Of a stretch of 64,000 bases of DNA, positions 16,854 to 24,841 are shown one piece after another. The translations under genes were made by a program, and so were the position numbers. This DNA is from Pseudoalteromonas sp. EB27 (GTDB lineage: Bacteria > Pseudomonadota > Gammaproteobacteria > Enterobacterales > Alteromonadaceae): positions 186,001 to 250,000 of the forward strand of contig NZ_MTQD01000001.1 in assembly GCF_001974875.1 (NCBI RefSeq). Direction: 5' to 3'. A model generated the notes under the pieces. That model did no database searches. It had not been told where the DNA came from and worked only from the letters and a program-made list of their open reading frames with translations. Position 1 is the stretch's first letter, and each line of letters opens with the position of its first letter.

Positions 16854-18047
16854 TTGAAAATAATTCCCGTTAGTCAGCTACTCCCAGGTATGTTTGTACA
16901 AAGTGTTACCAAGCAAACTGGTAGTATCAAAATTAAAAATCAAGGCTGGGTTAAAACTCAGGCAGGTATTAACAACCTGATAAAAGCAGGCATTCTAGAA
17001 ATAGAAATCGACCCTGATAAAACCCTCATTGATACAGTCCCCGAAAAAGATCCAATTGCGACACCTACAACAAAAATAAAGCGCGACCCTTGGCAAAAAA
17101 CACACAGTGCCGAACAAGAAATGGGAAAGGCAAAAAAGCTGTATGACGAAGCTAAAACGCTACAAATAAAAGCATTTAAAGATATAAAAGCAGGCCGCGA
17201 TATAGATATTGCGCCATTTAAAGAGCTGGCAAGTGGCTTTATGGACTCTGTTTTTAGAAACCAAGATGCCCTAGCCTGCCTTACTCAAATGCGCCAAAAA
17301 GATGCCTACCTACTTGAGCACTCTATTAATGTATCGATACTAATGGGGATCTTCGCTAAGCATTTAAGTGTAGAAAAAAACATTATCATTGAGCTGACTA
17401 CAGGCGCACTTTTACATGACATTGGAAAAATAAAAATTCCAGATGAAATACTGAATAAACCTGGTCGCTTTACTGATGAAGAATTTAAAATAATGAAATT
17501 GCACTCGCTTTTCAGTAAAGAAATTTTAGAAGAGTCCGGCTTAACAGGTATCGCTGTTGATATTGCTGGTATGCATCATGAAAGGCTTGATGGTAAAGGC
17601 TACCCATTTGGTAAAAAGGGCGACGAAATAAGCCAATACGTACGTATGGCGTCAATTGTAGATGTGTATGATGCACTCACTGCAGAGCGTGTTTACAAGG
17701 CAGGCATGGAGCCAATAAAAGCGTTTAAAATACTAAAAGATGGGTGCCCAGATAGCTTCGATCCTGTGCTGCTTAATAAGTTTATTCAATGTATTGGTAT
17801 TCACCCAGTAGGAACGCTTGTTAGGTTATCGAGTCAAAAAGTTGGCTTAGTGACCGAGAGTAACCCAAGTACACCACTAAAGCCTATTGTTAAAACATTT
17901 TACAGCGCCAAACATAGTCGCTATACAGAGATAAAAGATATCGATTTATCTAATAAAAAAACCCTAGATACCCTTGAATCAGCGGTGAAACCTAAAGAGT
18001 ATAATATTGATTTAGAACGTTTTTATAAAAACTCAATATTATCCTAA
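16854..18047 (+). CDS. HD-GYP cyclic-di-GMP phosphodiesterase with N-terminal DUF3391
   Basis: A 397-residue cytoplasmic protein. Residues 1-60 (PVSQLLPGMFVQSVTKQTGS) match DUF3391, often found before HD-GYP domains. The HD-GYP domain carries the metal-binding LLHDIGKIKIPDEILNKPG near residue 188 and the specificity motif HHERLDGKGYP near 242, both intact, so hydrolysis of cyclic di-GMP is expected. The start appears to be TTG at 16854, since the peptide then begins KIIPVSQLLPGM as in relatives; no good upstream ATG fits. It is a single gene between two terminators. Confidence 0.92.
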   Translation: MKIIPVSQLLPGMFVQSVTKQTGSIKIKNQGWVKTQAGINNLIKAGILEIEIDPDKTLIDTVPEKDPIATPTTKIKRDPWQKTHSAEQEMGKAKKLYDEAKTLQIKAFKDIKAGRDIDIAPFKELASGFMDSVFRNQDALACLTQMRQKDAYLLEHSINVSILMGIFAKHLSVEKNIIIELTTGALLHDIGKIKIPDEILNKPGRFTDEEFKIMKLHSLFSKEILEESGLTGIAVDIAGMHHERLDGKGYPFGKKGDEISQYVRMASIVDVYDALTAERVYKAGMEPIKAFKILKDGCPDSFDPVLLNKFIQCIGIHPVGTLVRLSSQKVGLVTESNPSTPLKPIVKTFYSAKHSRYTEIKDIDLSNKKTLDTLESAVKPKEYNIDLERFYKNSILS

Positions 18048-18052
18048 GCAAT

Positions 18053-18085
18053 ATTGAGAGCCCAACATTCTACCGAGCTCTCAAT
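18053..18085. terminator. Inverted repeat between the HD-GYP gene and gspB, possible terminator
   Basis: ATTGAGAGC and GCTCTCAAT form a perfect 9-base stem with a 15-base loop between two convergent genes. Only short T/A-rich sequence follows, so termination is plausible but weak. Confidence 0.5.
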
Positions 18086-18100
18086 TAAATAGCTAAGTGC

Positions 18101-19138
18101 TTACTCTGGCCAATCTTGCAAAGCTTTTAAGCTAAACTCATAACCATCAAAATCAAGTACACTTTGTTCAGGTGTAATCTCTCTTACAGTTAAAGCGCCA
18201 ATGCTCTCACCTTCATGTAGCTCTCGGCCATTTAGCTTGATCCAACGCTTATCAGCACTCGATGAATATATATGTGCTTGATATTTAATACTAGGCAACA
18301 TTGATTGCAAACCATCAGGTAGCAATTCTACAGGCTCAACACGTGATGACGTTTTTGATGCTTGTGTAACTTCATAATCTTGATTCTTTTCGACGTCTTG
18401 TATAGCTTGAGCAAACGCATTTTTAAGTGTTGTAGGCACCTCATCAAGTTCAGGATCGCTCATCAATTGAGATTGGTTGCTACCATTAATTGGCTTACCC
18501 AGGACTTTATATTTACTCATATCTAGTTGAGCTGATGCTGTATTTTGACTTTGCCCAAATACCGAAGCGTTCTGCATATTATTTGGATTGTAATTACTTT
18601 GTGGATTAAATACTGGCTGATTATAATTTTGAACTGGCATTACTTGCTGCACGCTCTGCTGATTATAGCCTGCTGCATTCCCGCCCTGACTTGATGGCAT
18701 AGGAATATATTGCCCATTAGGCGTTAATAACATTTGCTGTACACCATTAGGTGTTTGCACATGTACAAGTTGTCCTTCAATCGTTGCTATATTTGTTGGA
18801 GCTACTTTAGCAGGCTCTAACTTAGCTATTTGCTGTTTTTCAACTTCAACATCTACCTCTTTAACTTCTTCTTTAGGTGACGATTTTTCACTTTCAACCA
18901 CCTTAATTACAGCGGGCTCCGATATGTTTAATAAAGTAGTACCTTGAAACCACTTACCCGTAGTAAACCCACCAGCTACCGCAATAAAAGCAGCTAAGCT
19001 TGTACCAAATACTAGCGCTAATCGTCTATAACGCTTAAGTGCTTGCTGTTGCTTTAACTGCTCTGATTGTAAGTCGTATTGCTCAGCACTCATATCTGAT
19101 TGCTGTGACTGCTTTAGCGCATCTAATAAATAAGACAT
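18101..19138 (-). CDS. gspB: GspB-like type II secretion assembly protein
   Basis: A 345-residue bitopic protein: the N-terminal MSYLLDALKQSQQSD is the usual opening of GspB/ExeB proteins, a single transmembrane helix lies at about 40-62, then a long Gln/Asn-rich periplasmic linker (about 130-210) and a C-terminal GspB domain (IYSSSADKRWIKLNGRELHEG). ExeA/ExeB (GspA/GspB) move and anchor the secretin through peptidoglycan in type II secretion. It lies 11 bases downstream of the gspA-like ATPase, in one operon. No other gsp genes are nearby, which is normal for this pair. Confidence 0.85.
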   Translation of the reverse strand: MSYLLDALKQSQQSDMSAEQYDLQSEQLKQQQALKRYRRLALVFGTSLAAFIAVAGGFTTGKWFQGTTLLNISEPAVIKVVESEKSSPKEEVKEVDVEVEKQQIAKLEPAKVAPTNIATIEGQLVHVQTPNGVQQMLLTPNGQYIPMPSSQGGNAAGYNQQSVQQVMPVQNYNQPVFNPQSNYNPNNMQNASVFGQSQNTASAQLDMSKYKVLGKPINGSNQSQLMSDPELDEVPTTLKNAFAQAIQDVEKNQDYEVTQASKTSSRVEPVELLPDGLQSMLPSIKYQAHIYSSSADKRWIKLNGRELHEGESIGALTVREITPEQSVLDFDGYEFSLKALQDWPE

Positions 19139-19149
19139 AACTTACCTAA

Positions 19150-20067
19150 CTATAAAATAAATGAAAGCCCAATGCCTACGGCAAATAAAGCAGCGAATGC
19201 AAGGCTATATGGTACTAGTGACGTTGCTTTGTTAGCCTCATTAACGGGCGCTACAAAATCCATGGGTAATGACTCATGTGCTGATTTTTTTATTATATCG
19301 CTATCAACTATCAACTGCTGCTTTGCAAAAGTGCCTACCAAAGCTCGCTCACAGACCAAGTTCATTAATCGTGGCACACCACCGGTTAATTGATGAACAG
19401 CTTGCATAGCATCCATCGAAAAAATTCCTTTATCACATCCTGCAACATGTAAACGGTGCTTTATGTAAGCTACTGTTTGGCCTTGCGTAAGTGGTAATAA
19501 ATGGTAACGAGCTGTTATTCTCTGGGCGAGTTGCCTTAATTCATTGCGCTTTAAAAGCTCTTGTAGCTCAGGTTGCCCAACCAATACTATTTGTAATAAT
19601 TTTTTATGATCGGTTTCTATATTTGTCAACAAGCGTAATTGTTCAAGCACATTAGGGGCAAGTAACTGCGCTTCATCAATTATAAGAATGGTATGCCCAC
19701 CCGATTTATTATTGGTCTCTAAATGCTTTTTTATAATATCGGTAAGACTTTTAAGCGTTGCATTATTAGCATCATAACTAATGTTGAGCTCATCACAAAT
19801 ACTGGCTAATAACTCTAGCTCTGAAAGTGCTGGGTTATGGATCATAGCTACTTGCGTGTTTTCAGGTAACTGCTCTAACATACTGCGGGTAATTGTAGTT
19901 TTACCTGTACCCACTTCGCCTGTTAATAATACAAAACCACCGTCTTCACCTAATCCATAGGTAAGGTGTGCTAAGGCTTCTTTATGTCGTTCACTTAAAA
20001 ATAAGTAATGAGGGTTGGGCGAAATTGAAAAAGGTTTTTCATTCAGGCCAAAATAGCTTAAATACAC
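19150..20067 (-). CDS. gspA: GspA/ExeA-like AAA+ ATPase
   Basis: A 305-residue ATPase that begins with the ExeA-type MYLSYFGLNEKPFSISPNPH. The Walker A motif GEVGTGKTT is near residue 50, Walker B (TILIIDEAQLL) near 130, and the protein ends in a hydrophobic helix (about 285-305). Full ExeA proteins continue into a periplasmic peptidoglycan-binding domain; this one stops at the helix, so it is the short form and GspB would do the periplasmic work alone. It should energise secretin assembly at the inner membrane. It heads the gspA-gspB pair. Confidence 0.85.
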   Translation of the reverse strand: MYLSYFGLNEKPFSISPNPHYLFLSERHKEALAHLTYGLGEDGGFVLLTGEVGTGKTTITRSMLEQLPENTQVAMIHNPALSELELLASICDELNISYDANNATLKSLTDIIKKHLETNNKSGGHTILIIDEAQLLAPNVLEQLRLLTNIETDHKKLLQIVLVGQPELQELLKRNELRQLAQRITARYHLLPLTQGQTVAYIKHRLHVAGCDKGIFSMDAMQAVHQLTGGVPRLMNLVCERALVGTFAKQQLIVDSDIIKKSAHESLPMDFVAPVNEANKATSLVPYSLAFAALFAVGIGLSFIL

Positions 20068-20174
20068 CGTGATGTTCCTTCGTAATTAAATCACGGCCTA
20101 TAATGGCAAAAAAACGCGCTAAGTGACAACGTTGTAAGCGCTTTATTATTGAAATAACGTAAATTTATGTAAAA

Positions 20175-20203
20175 CAAAAAAATGCAGCGGTTTTAAGGCT
20201 GCA
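20175..20203 (-). terminator. Terminator after the DUF1566 gene pair
   Basis: Read leftward, TGCAGC and GCTGCA form a stem followed by seven T residues. It lies 29 bases past the stop of the shorter DUF1566 gene and separates that pair from the gspA-gspB operon. Confidence 0.8.
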
Positions 20204-20232
20204 CTTTTGTCTGTCTAATCTTAGTATGCATT

Positions 20233-20751
20233 TTACTCTTCGTAGCGCACTAACCGTAAATACACATTACTGGTTTTGGCATGTAAGCTATTAAGCCCAC
20301 TATCAAATTGATAAACCCACGCTGAGCTCATCGTGCTAACACCCGATGTATTTGACCAATAGTTTTGAAGCTTAGTACCAAAAAACACCTCTTCATTAAT
20401 GCTCGGCTCGGTACAACTGTGCTCTAAAATACTCGCAAGCTCTTTAATGTTAGGCATTTGCCAATCATCGTAATCTGCGGTTGTATCATTATTAGCACCG
20501 CGTAGTGCTTCTTGCCAAGTAAGAGAAGGTGTAGAGCCTTCACAAAGCTGGGTCTCTGTATTATAAGTTTGCCCATAACTACAGCGTTGCCACATAAGGC
20601 CTGTTTCGGTATCAGACACTGTGCCATCTGTATTTATAGTAAATCTATCTGTCGGTGTTGTGGTATCTGCACCGTCGTAGCACGTTTGCGCCGCTGCAAT
20701 ATTAAAGCTCAAGCTTATAGTTGCTAGTGCATAGAGTAATTTTAATCTCAT
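20233..20751 (-). CDS. Exported DUF1566 (Lcl C-terminal) domain protein
   Basis: A 172-residue secreted protein. A signal peptide (MRLKLLYALATISLSFNIAAA) is followed by one DUF1566 domain, recognisable from TVSDTETGLMWQRCSYGQ, LTWQEALRGANN, DWQMPNIKELASILEH and the closing YLRLVR. DUF1566 repeats occur in surface and secreted proteins of marine bacteria; their ligand is unknown. The four cysteines suggest disulfides outside the cytoplasm. It lies 9 bases downstream of a larger protein with the same domain, so the two are one operon and probably one functional unit. Confidence 0.82.
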   Translation of the reverse strand: MRLKLLYALATISLSFNIAAAQTCYDGADTTTPTDRFTINTDGTVSDTETGLMWQRCSYGQTYNTETQLCEGSTPSLTWQEALRGANNDTTADYDDWQMPNIKELASILEHSCTEPSINEEVFFGTKLQNYWSNTSGVSTMSSAWVYQFDSGLNSLHAKTSNVYLRLVRYEE

Positions 20752-20760
20752 TATTTTCTC

Positions 20761-22410
20761 CTAACGGCTTCTAACTAAACGAACATACGCGGTATTTTCT
20801 TTTGGATAAGCAAGATCGTTACCATCACTCATGTCAATGATATACGCTTGCGATAAACTGGTACCATCGGCTGCGGTTTGTGAGGTCCAGTAACGTAAAT
20901 GGCTTAATGCACTTTCACTGGGCATATTAGGAAAAAATGCCTCATCAATTAATATGCTTTGCCCTTGTTTACCGTAATCAATTAAACCTAAAAGCTCTGT
21001 ATAAGTAGGTAACCGCCAGTTTGTACCACCACAAAAATCTAAGTTATTCACTTCGTTTATATAACTTTGTACTCCACAACTCGTATCATCCGGACAAGTT
21101 GAATTGGCTGTACTGATATCGGTAAAAGTAGTATTCCCTACATCCCAAAAGTAATGATTTTGCCCCTCACGCAAACTTGTATTTGGTAATACTCCTGAGG
21201 ATTCACTTTTTACTTCCCATACAAGTCCAGTAACATTATCGCGTATACAGGTAAAGTCACTACTATCATTACCAACTTCATCAGCAAACTGATTAAGTTT
21301 AGTGTAGTCAAACGCTAAATTGCCTTTGCCAACCTTATCTAAGCGGTTTGCATAGCTATCGCGTCCAAGCTCAGCATCTTGCGCTGGAAAGTCATCGCTT
21401 TCACAGTTAATTCGTTGGGTGTTGTTATAACACTCACCTATACCGCTGTCGTTTATAAGCCCTAACGCCTTGGGTGTAACATCAACAAATAAAGAATCTG
21501 TATCGGTGCGTCCTTTTGAGTCGGTTACCGTTACTTCAAAGCTCAACGTGGATTCAGTATCTACATCAGAGGCAAAAAATGTCGTTGTACATTGGTCGCT
21601 ATTACTTAATGTTTCGCTATTACCGGTAAGTTGTTGCCATTTACACTGATACGTATCGGTGACAGTTTCGCTATTCGTTGCATCAAGCGTTACTTCTTCA
21701 AACTCTTCGACATTTTGATCAGCGCCTGCATTTGCATCCACTAGTTCATTTGTTTTATTAAGTGTCATTGAATATTGAGTACTCGCCTCACCGCCTTCAT
21801 CATCAGTGACTGTTAGCTGCCAAGATAAATTTACGTTACTTTCTAGTAATGGATGAGAAAAGCTAAGAGTTGACTCGTTAAAGCTCGCAATATCTAAATC
21901 AGGACCTGATAGCAGTTGCCACAAATAACTATCAATTTGGCCATTATCATCAGGATCGCTCGACTCAAGGGCGCTCAAAGTCACTGTATCATTGTAAACA
22001 GAAGGGAGTGTTTCTGGTAAGGTTTGGGTAACAACGGCTAAAGGAAGCTGATTATTAGAGCTAACCGAAATTGTAATATCATCACTAACAGCACTGCTAC
22101 CCGTACTTTCGTAGCTCACTCTTAAGATAATTTCGCTGTCAGCTTTTACGTCAGGGGCTGTAAGTGTTTGCTCTGCGCCATCAAGCGGAAAACCTTCTAA
22201 GCTTGGGCCGCTAACCTGTTGCCATGAAAACGTACCATCCGCAGGGGAACCTTGTGCTGTGATGGTAAATTCAGTTTTTTCGATAATTTGTAAATCGGTT
22301 CCAGCATTAACAGACGTTTCTACAACTGTATTATCGCTATCACCGCCACCGCCTCCACACGCACTCAGCAAACCACAAGAAATGAGGGGGATTAAAGCAA
22401 ACGCTTTCAT
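20761..22410 (-). CDS. Lipoprotein with Ig/PKD-like repeats and C-terminal DUF1566 domain
   Basis: A 549-residue lipoprotein. The signal ends in a lipobox (LLSACGGGGG), so Cys18 should be lipidated. Residues about 30-310 hold three PKD/Ig-like repeats, each closing with a DITISV, YSMTL or SLFVDV strand and containing a W-Q-L/V-SG segment (FSWQQVSGP, YLWQLLSGP, CKWQQLTGN). The C-terminal 230 residues are a DUF1566 domain (NVTGLVWEVKSESSG, NWRLPTYTELLGLIDYG, YVRLVRSR). The plan suggests a stalked surface module. ATG 22410 is chosen because AAGG lies eight bases before it and directly precedes the signal; the frame extends to a GTG at 22419. Confidence 0.82.
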   Translation of the reverse strand: MKAFALIPLISCGLLSACGGGGGDSDNTVVETSVNAGTDLQIIEKTEFTITAQGSPADGTFSWQQVSGPSLEGFPLDGAEQTLTAPDVKADSEIILRVSYESTGSSAVSDDITISVSSNNQLPLAVVTQTLPETLPSVYNDTVTLSALESSDPDDNGQIDSYLWQLLSGPDLDIASFNESTLSFSHPLLESNVNLSWQLTVTDDEGGEASTQYSMTLNKTNELVDANAGADQNVEEFEEVTLDATNSETVTDTYQCKWQQLTGNSETLSNSDQCTTTFFASDVDTESTLSFEVTVTDSKGRTDTDSLFVDVTPKALGLINDSGIGECYNNTQRINCESDDFPAQDAELGRDSYANRLDKVGKGNLAFDYTKLNQFADEVGNDSSDFTCIRDNVTGLVWEVKSESSGVLPNTSLREGQNHYFWDVGNTTFTDISTANSTCPDDTSCGVQSYINEVNNLDFCGGTNWRLPTYTELLGLIDYGKQGQSILIDEAFFPNMPSESALSHLRYWTSQTAADGTSLSQAYIIDMSDGNDLAYPKENTAYVRLVRSR

Positions 22411-22479
22411 ACGCAGCACCTTATTATGTCAAATAATTACTATAGTGTAATCATAAGCAATAAAGATGCCATTAAAGTA

Positions 22480-22812
22480 CTACATATATGTATCTTGATG
22501 AATGCGTACAAACAACTTTGTACCTATTTTACTGTAATCTACTTTGTATTCACGCCCATCTAAAGCTTGAATAAACAGTAATTGTTTTTCTTCGCCGAAT
22601 ACATCAGCGCTACTCACATAAACCATCTCTAAATAACGTTCTTTTGCGTCACGGCGGTTTTTAGGTAACTCTTCTTTAAATGGCTCTAAGCCATGCTGAG
22701 TCACTTTAATTTTGGGATGAATTTCAGAGTTTACAATTACTAAATCGTGCTTTTTATCTTTATGTATTATGGTGTTTCGACCACTTTTTAAAAAGGCTCT
22801 GTCTTGGCTCAT
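22480..22812 (-). CDS. Uncharacterised 110-residue protein
   Basis: A soluble, basic protein of 110 residues without signal peptide, cysteines or membrane segments. Lys/Arg/Asp-rich segments (HKDKKHDLVIV, LPKNRRDAKERYLEM) alternate with beta-like stretches (QLLFIQALDGREYKVDY). I recognise no family. It begins 22 bases after the end of the membrane-protein gene upstream, suggesting one transcript, and is separated by 69 bases from the DUF1566 lipoprotein gene. Coding is supported by a clean frame and good spacing. Confidence 0.65.
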   Translation of the reverse strand: MSQDRAFLKSGRNTIIHKDKKHDLVIVNSEIHPKIKVTQHGLEPFKEELPKNRRDAKERYLEMVYVSSADVFGEEKQLLFIQALDGREYKVDYSKIGTKLFVRIHQDTYM

Positions 22813-22834
22813 TTTTCTTTCCTACAGTCGCAGC

Positions 22835-23539
22835 TTAATTATTAATTTGCGACGCTATAAACTGACTAGGCTCGCGCTTCCATTTATTTAAGTTAGCACT
22901 AAATGTCCAGATATCTCTATCCAACACACTGGCTGGCAATAATAAATCGTAACCGGTTAACAGTCGAAGGTGCTTAGTCCTGTTAGCAAACATAGCTATA
23001 AGACCAGTATAGCTTATCCCTTTATGGGATGTGTAATGTGTATCTTCTATTAGCCATTCTGATGGGCAATTGCCATTTTTGCAATGTTTTTGAACAACTT
23101 GCATGAATAAGTTACGCTGCTCTATTAATAATTTTCCTGCAATTCTAGGCGCTATGCTTGTTAAAAACTCGTCTATGTCGTTTACCTTAACACCAACTGC
23201 ATTTAATTCTAAATAATCAAAGCCATCTTCTACTTTGGGTATACCACTGTGATGAAAGTTACTATTCGGCATACACCAAGCCCCGTACTTATGGCAATAA
23301 ACAAGCTCCGACTCACTTAAAATAAGACTATGATATGGCTCTTGGGTTTTCAAAAAGCCAATAAAAATAGCAGCAAGGCACAAACTAACTAAAAACACTT
23401 CAAGGATGCTAATTTCACCTGGCCTTAGTATATTGAATAACATAATAAAAGCTAAGCCTATAGCACCTACAGCGAGCACCTCAATTGCGTTTCGCGCACC
23501 TTGTGCTCGAAACTTAATGACATTGTTAGATTTATCCAT
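22835..23539 (-). CDS. Uncharacterised two-helix membrane protein, possibly DUF2982
   Basis: A 234-residue protein with two adjacent hydrophobic helices (about residues 19-38 and 46-63) followed by a soluble domain containing ESELVYCHKYGAWCMP and SYTGLIAMFANRTKHLRLLT. From memory the plan resembles DUF2982 proteins of Vibrio and Shewanella, function unknown; I cannot confirm this. ATG 23539 (MDKSNN) is preferred to an earlier in-frame start at 23566 because it gives a polar N-terminus before the first helix, though no strong ribosome-binding site is visible. Confidence 0.65.
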   Translation of the reverse strand: MDKSNNVIKFRAQGARNAIEVLAVGAIGLAFIMLFNILRPGEISILEVFLVSLCLAAIFIGFLKTQEPYHSLILSESELVYCHKYGAWCMPNSNFHHSGIPKVEDGFDYLELNAVGVKVNDIDEFLTSIAPRIAGKLLIEQRNLFMQVVQKHCKNGNCPSEWLIEDTHYTSHKGISYTGLIAMFANRTKHLRLLTGYDLLLPASVLDRDIWTFSANLNKWKREPSQFIASQINN

Positions 23540-23776
23540 ATTGGTAAAACACCATATAAAAAACAAACATAATAATGGCCCAAATTATGACCTTTCTTGT
23601 TGTTATACATAAGTTACAGGTAGTTTTAAATTTCATACATTACCGCTTTTACCTCAACAAAATAGGAACAATGAATAAATCTTATTTACTTTTACGCTTA
23701 ACGCACAAATTTATGAGACACATAACCGTCTTTTCCCGGTCTTATTTCGTACAATACTTACAATTCATTTTCAGGT

Positions 23777-24838
23777 ATGAAATCAATGTACTCAAGACAA
23801 TCAGGTAAAGCACTTTTTCCATTTATTATTACGTTACTTCTAATATTTAGCGTTTATTTATATCTACCCGCTAGCCACGGCGAACAGGCCGATTCATCAC
23901 AAATGTCTACTCAGGTAACTGCTCATACTGTTACTTCACAGGAAAATGCTGTGATGATAGAAGCTATCGGTAGCGCGCGTGCAAACCAAGCTATCTATAT
24001 AAAAAGTGCGCAAAACGATTATGTCACAGATATATATTTTAAAGACGGCGACTTAGTCAGTAAAGGACAAAAACTAGTACAGCTACAAAGCCAACAAGAA
24101 GAAATTGCGGTTAAAGAGCTTGGCATTAACTTACGTGAAGAAAAGCGCCAGTTAGATCGCCTAACCGAACTTTCTCGCTCCCAATCAACGGCAAAATCGT
24201 TACTTGAAGAGCAATTATCTCGGGTTGATGCAACAGAGGCTCAACTAGAAAGCGCTAAAACTAAATTAAACGAGATGACTATTAGTGCTCCGTTTTCAGG
24301 CCTGTTAGGTAAGCGTGAAATATCAATAGGTGCCTACGTAAGTAATACAACAATAATCACAACACTTGATGATATTAGTATTATTAAAGTTGACTTTAAA
24401 GTACCTGAAAAATATTTAGCACAATTAAGTATGGGCATGAAAGTACTTACCCAAAACGATGCCTACCCAGAACAAACATTTAACGGCAAGGTAACGCATA
24501 TTAGCTCGCGTATTGATTCGGTTACACGCAGTGTTGAAGTAACAGCAAGTTTTGCTAATAAATCAGGATTACTTCGCCCTGGTATGTTATTAAATACAGC
24601 ACTTGAGCTAAGCAGCAACCAAGCTTTAATGGTGCCAGAAAAAGCAGTTATACCTTTGCAGGACAAACACTTTGTTTTTCAAATTCAAGATGGAATAGCC
24701 AATAGAATTGAAGTGCATGTTGCTGGCAGGAATAATGGTTGGGTTGCTATAGACGAAGGCTTAACCGATGGCGAGCAAGTTGTTACTGAAGGGCTAATAA
24801 AAATTCGCTCTGGAAGTAAAGTAAGCGTAAAGGGGTAA
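23777..24838 (+). CDS. RND efflux periplasmic adaptor (membrane fusion protein)
   Basis: A 353-residue adaptor: an N-terminal membrane anchor/signal (FPFIITLLLIFSVYLYLP), a split lipoyl domain (DIYFKDGDLVSKGQKLVQLQ and the TISAPFSGLLGKREISIGAYV half), a short alpha hairpin (about 110-155), then beta-barrel and membrane-proximal domains. It bridges the RND pump and an outer-membrane channel. The pump gene begins three bases after its stop, so they are one operon; no outer-membrane factor or adjacent repressor gene is present, implying use of a shared TolC-type channel. ATG 23786 is an alternative start. Confidence 0.9.
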   Translation: MKSMYSRQSGKALFPFIITLLLIFSVYLYLPASHGEQADSSQMSTQVTAHTVTSQENAVMIEAIGSARANQAIYIKSAQNDYVTDIYFKDGDLVSKGQKLVQLQSQQEEIAVKELGINLREEKRQLDRLTELSRSQSTAKSLLEEQLSRVDATEAQLESAKTKLNEMTISAPFSGLLGKREISIGAYVSNTTIITTLDDISIIKVDFKVPEKYLAQLSMGMKVLTQNDAYPEQTFNGKVTHISSRIDSVTRSVEVTASFANKSGLLRPGMLLNTALELSSNQALMVPEKAVIPLQDKHFVFQIQDGIANRIEVHVAGRNNGWVAIDEGLTDGEQVVTEGLIKIRSGSKVSVKG

Positions 24839-24841
24839 TAC

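Noticed and set aside
23575..23808. Possible 77-codon gene ahead of the RND operon
   Set aside because: It overlaps the adaptor start, has no ribosome-binding site or domain signal, and is AT-rich; it is more likely the promoter region.
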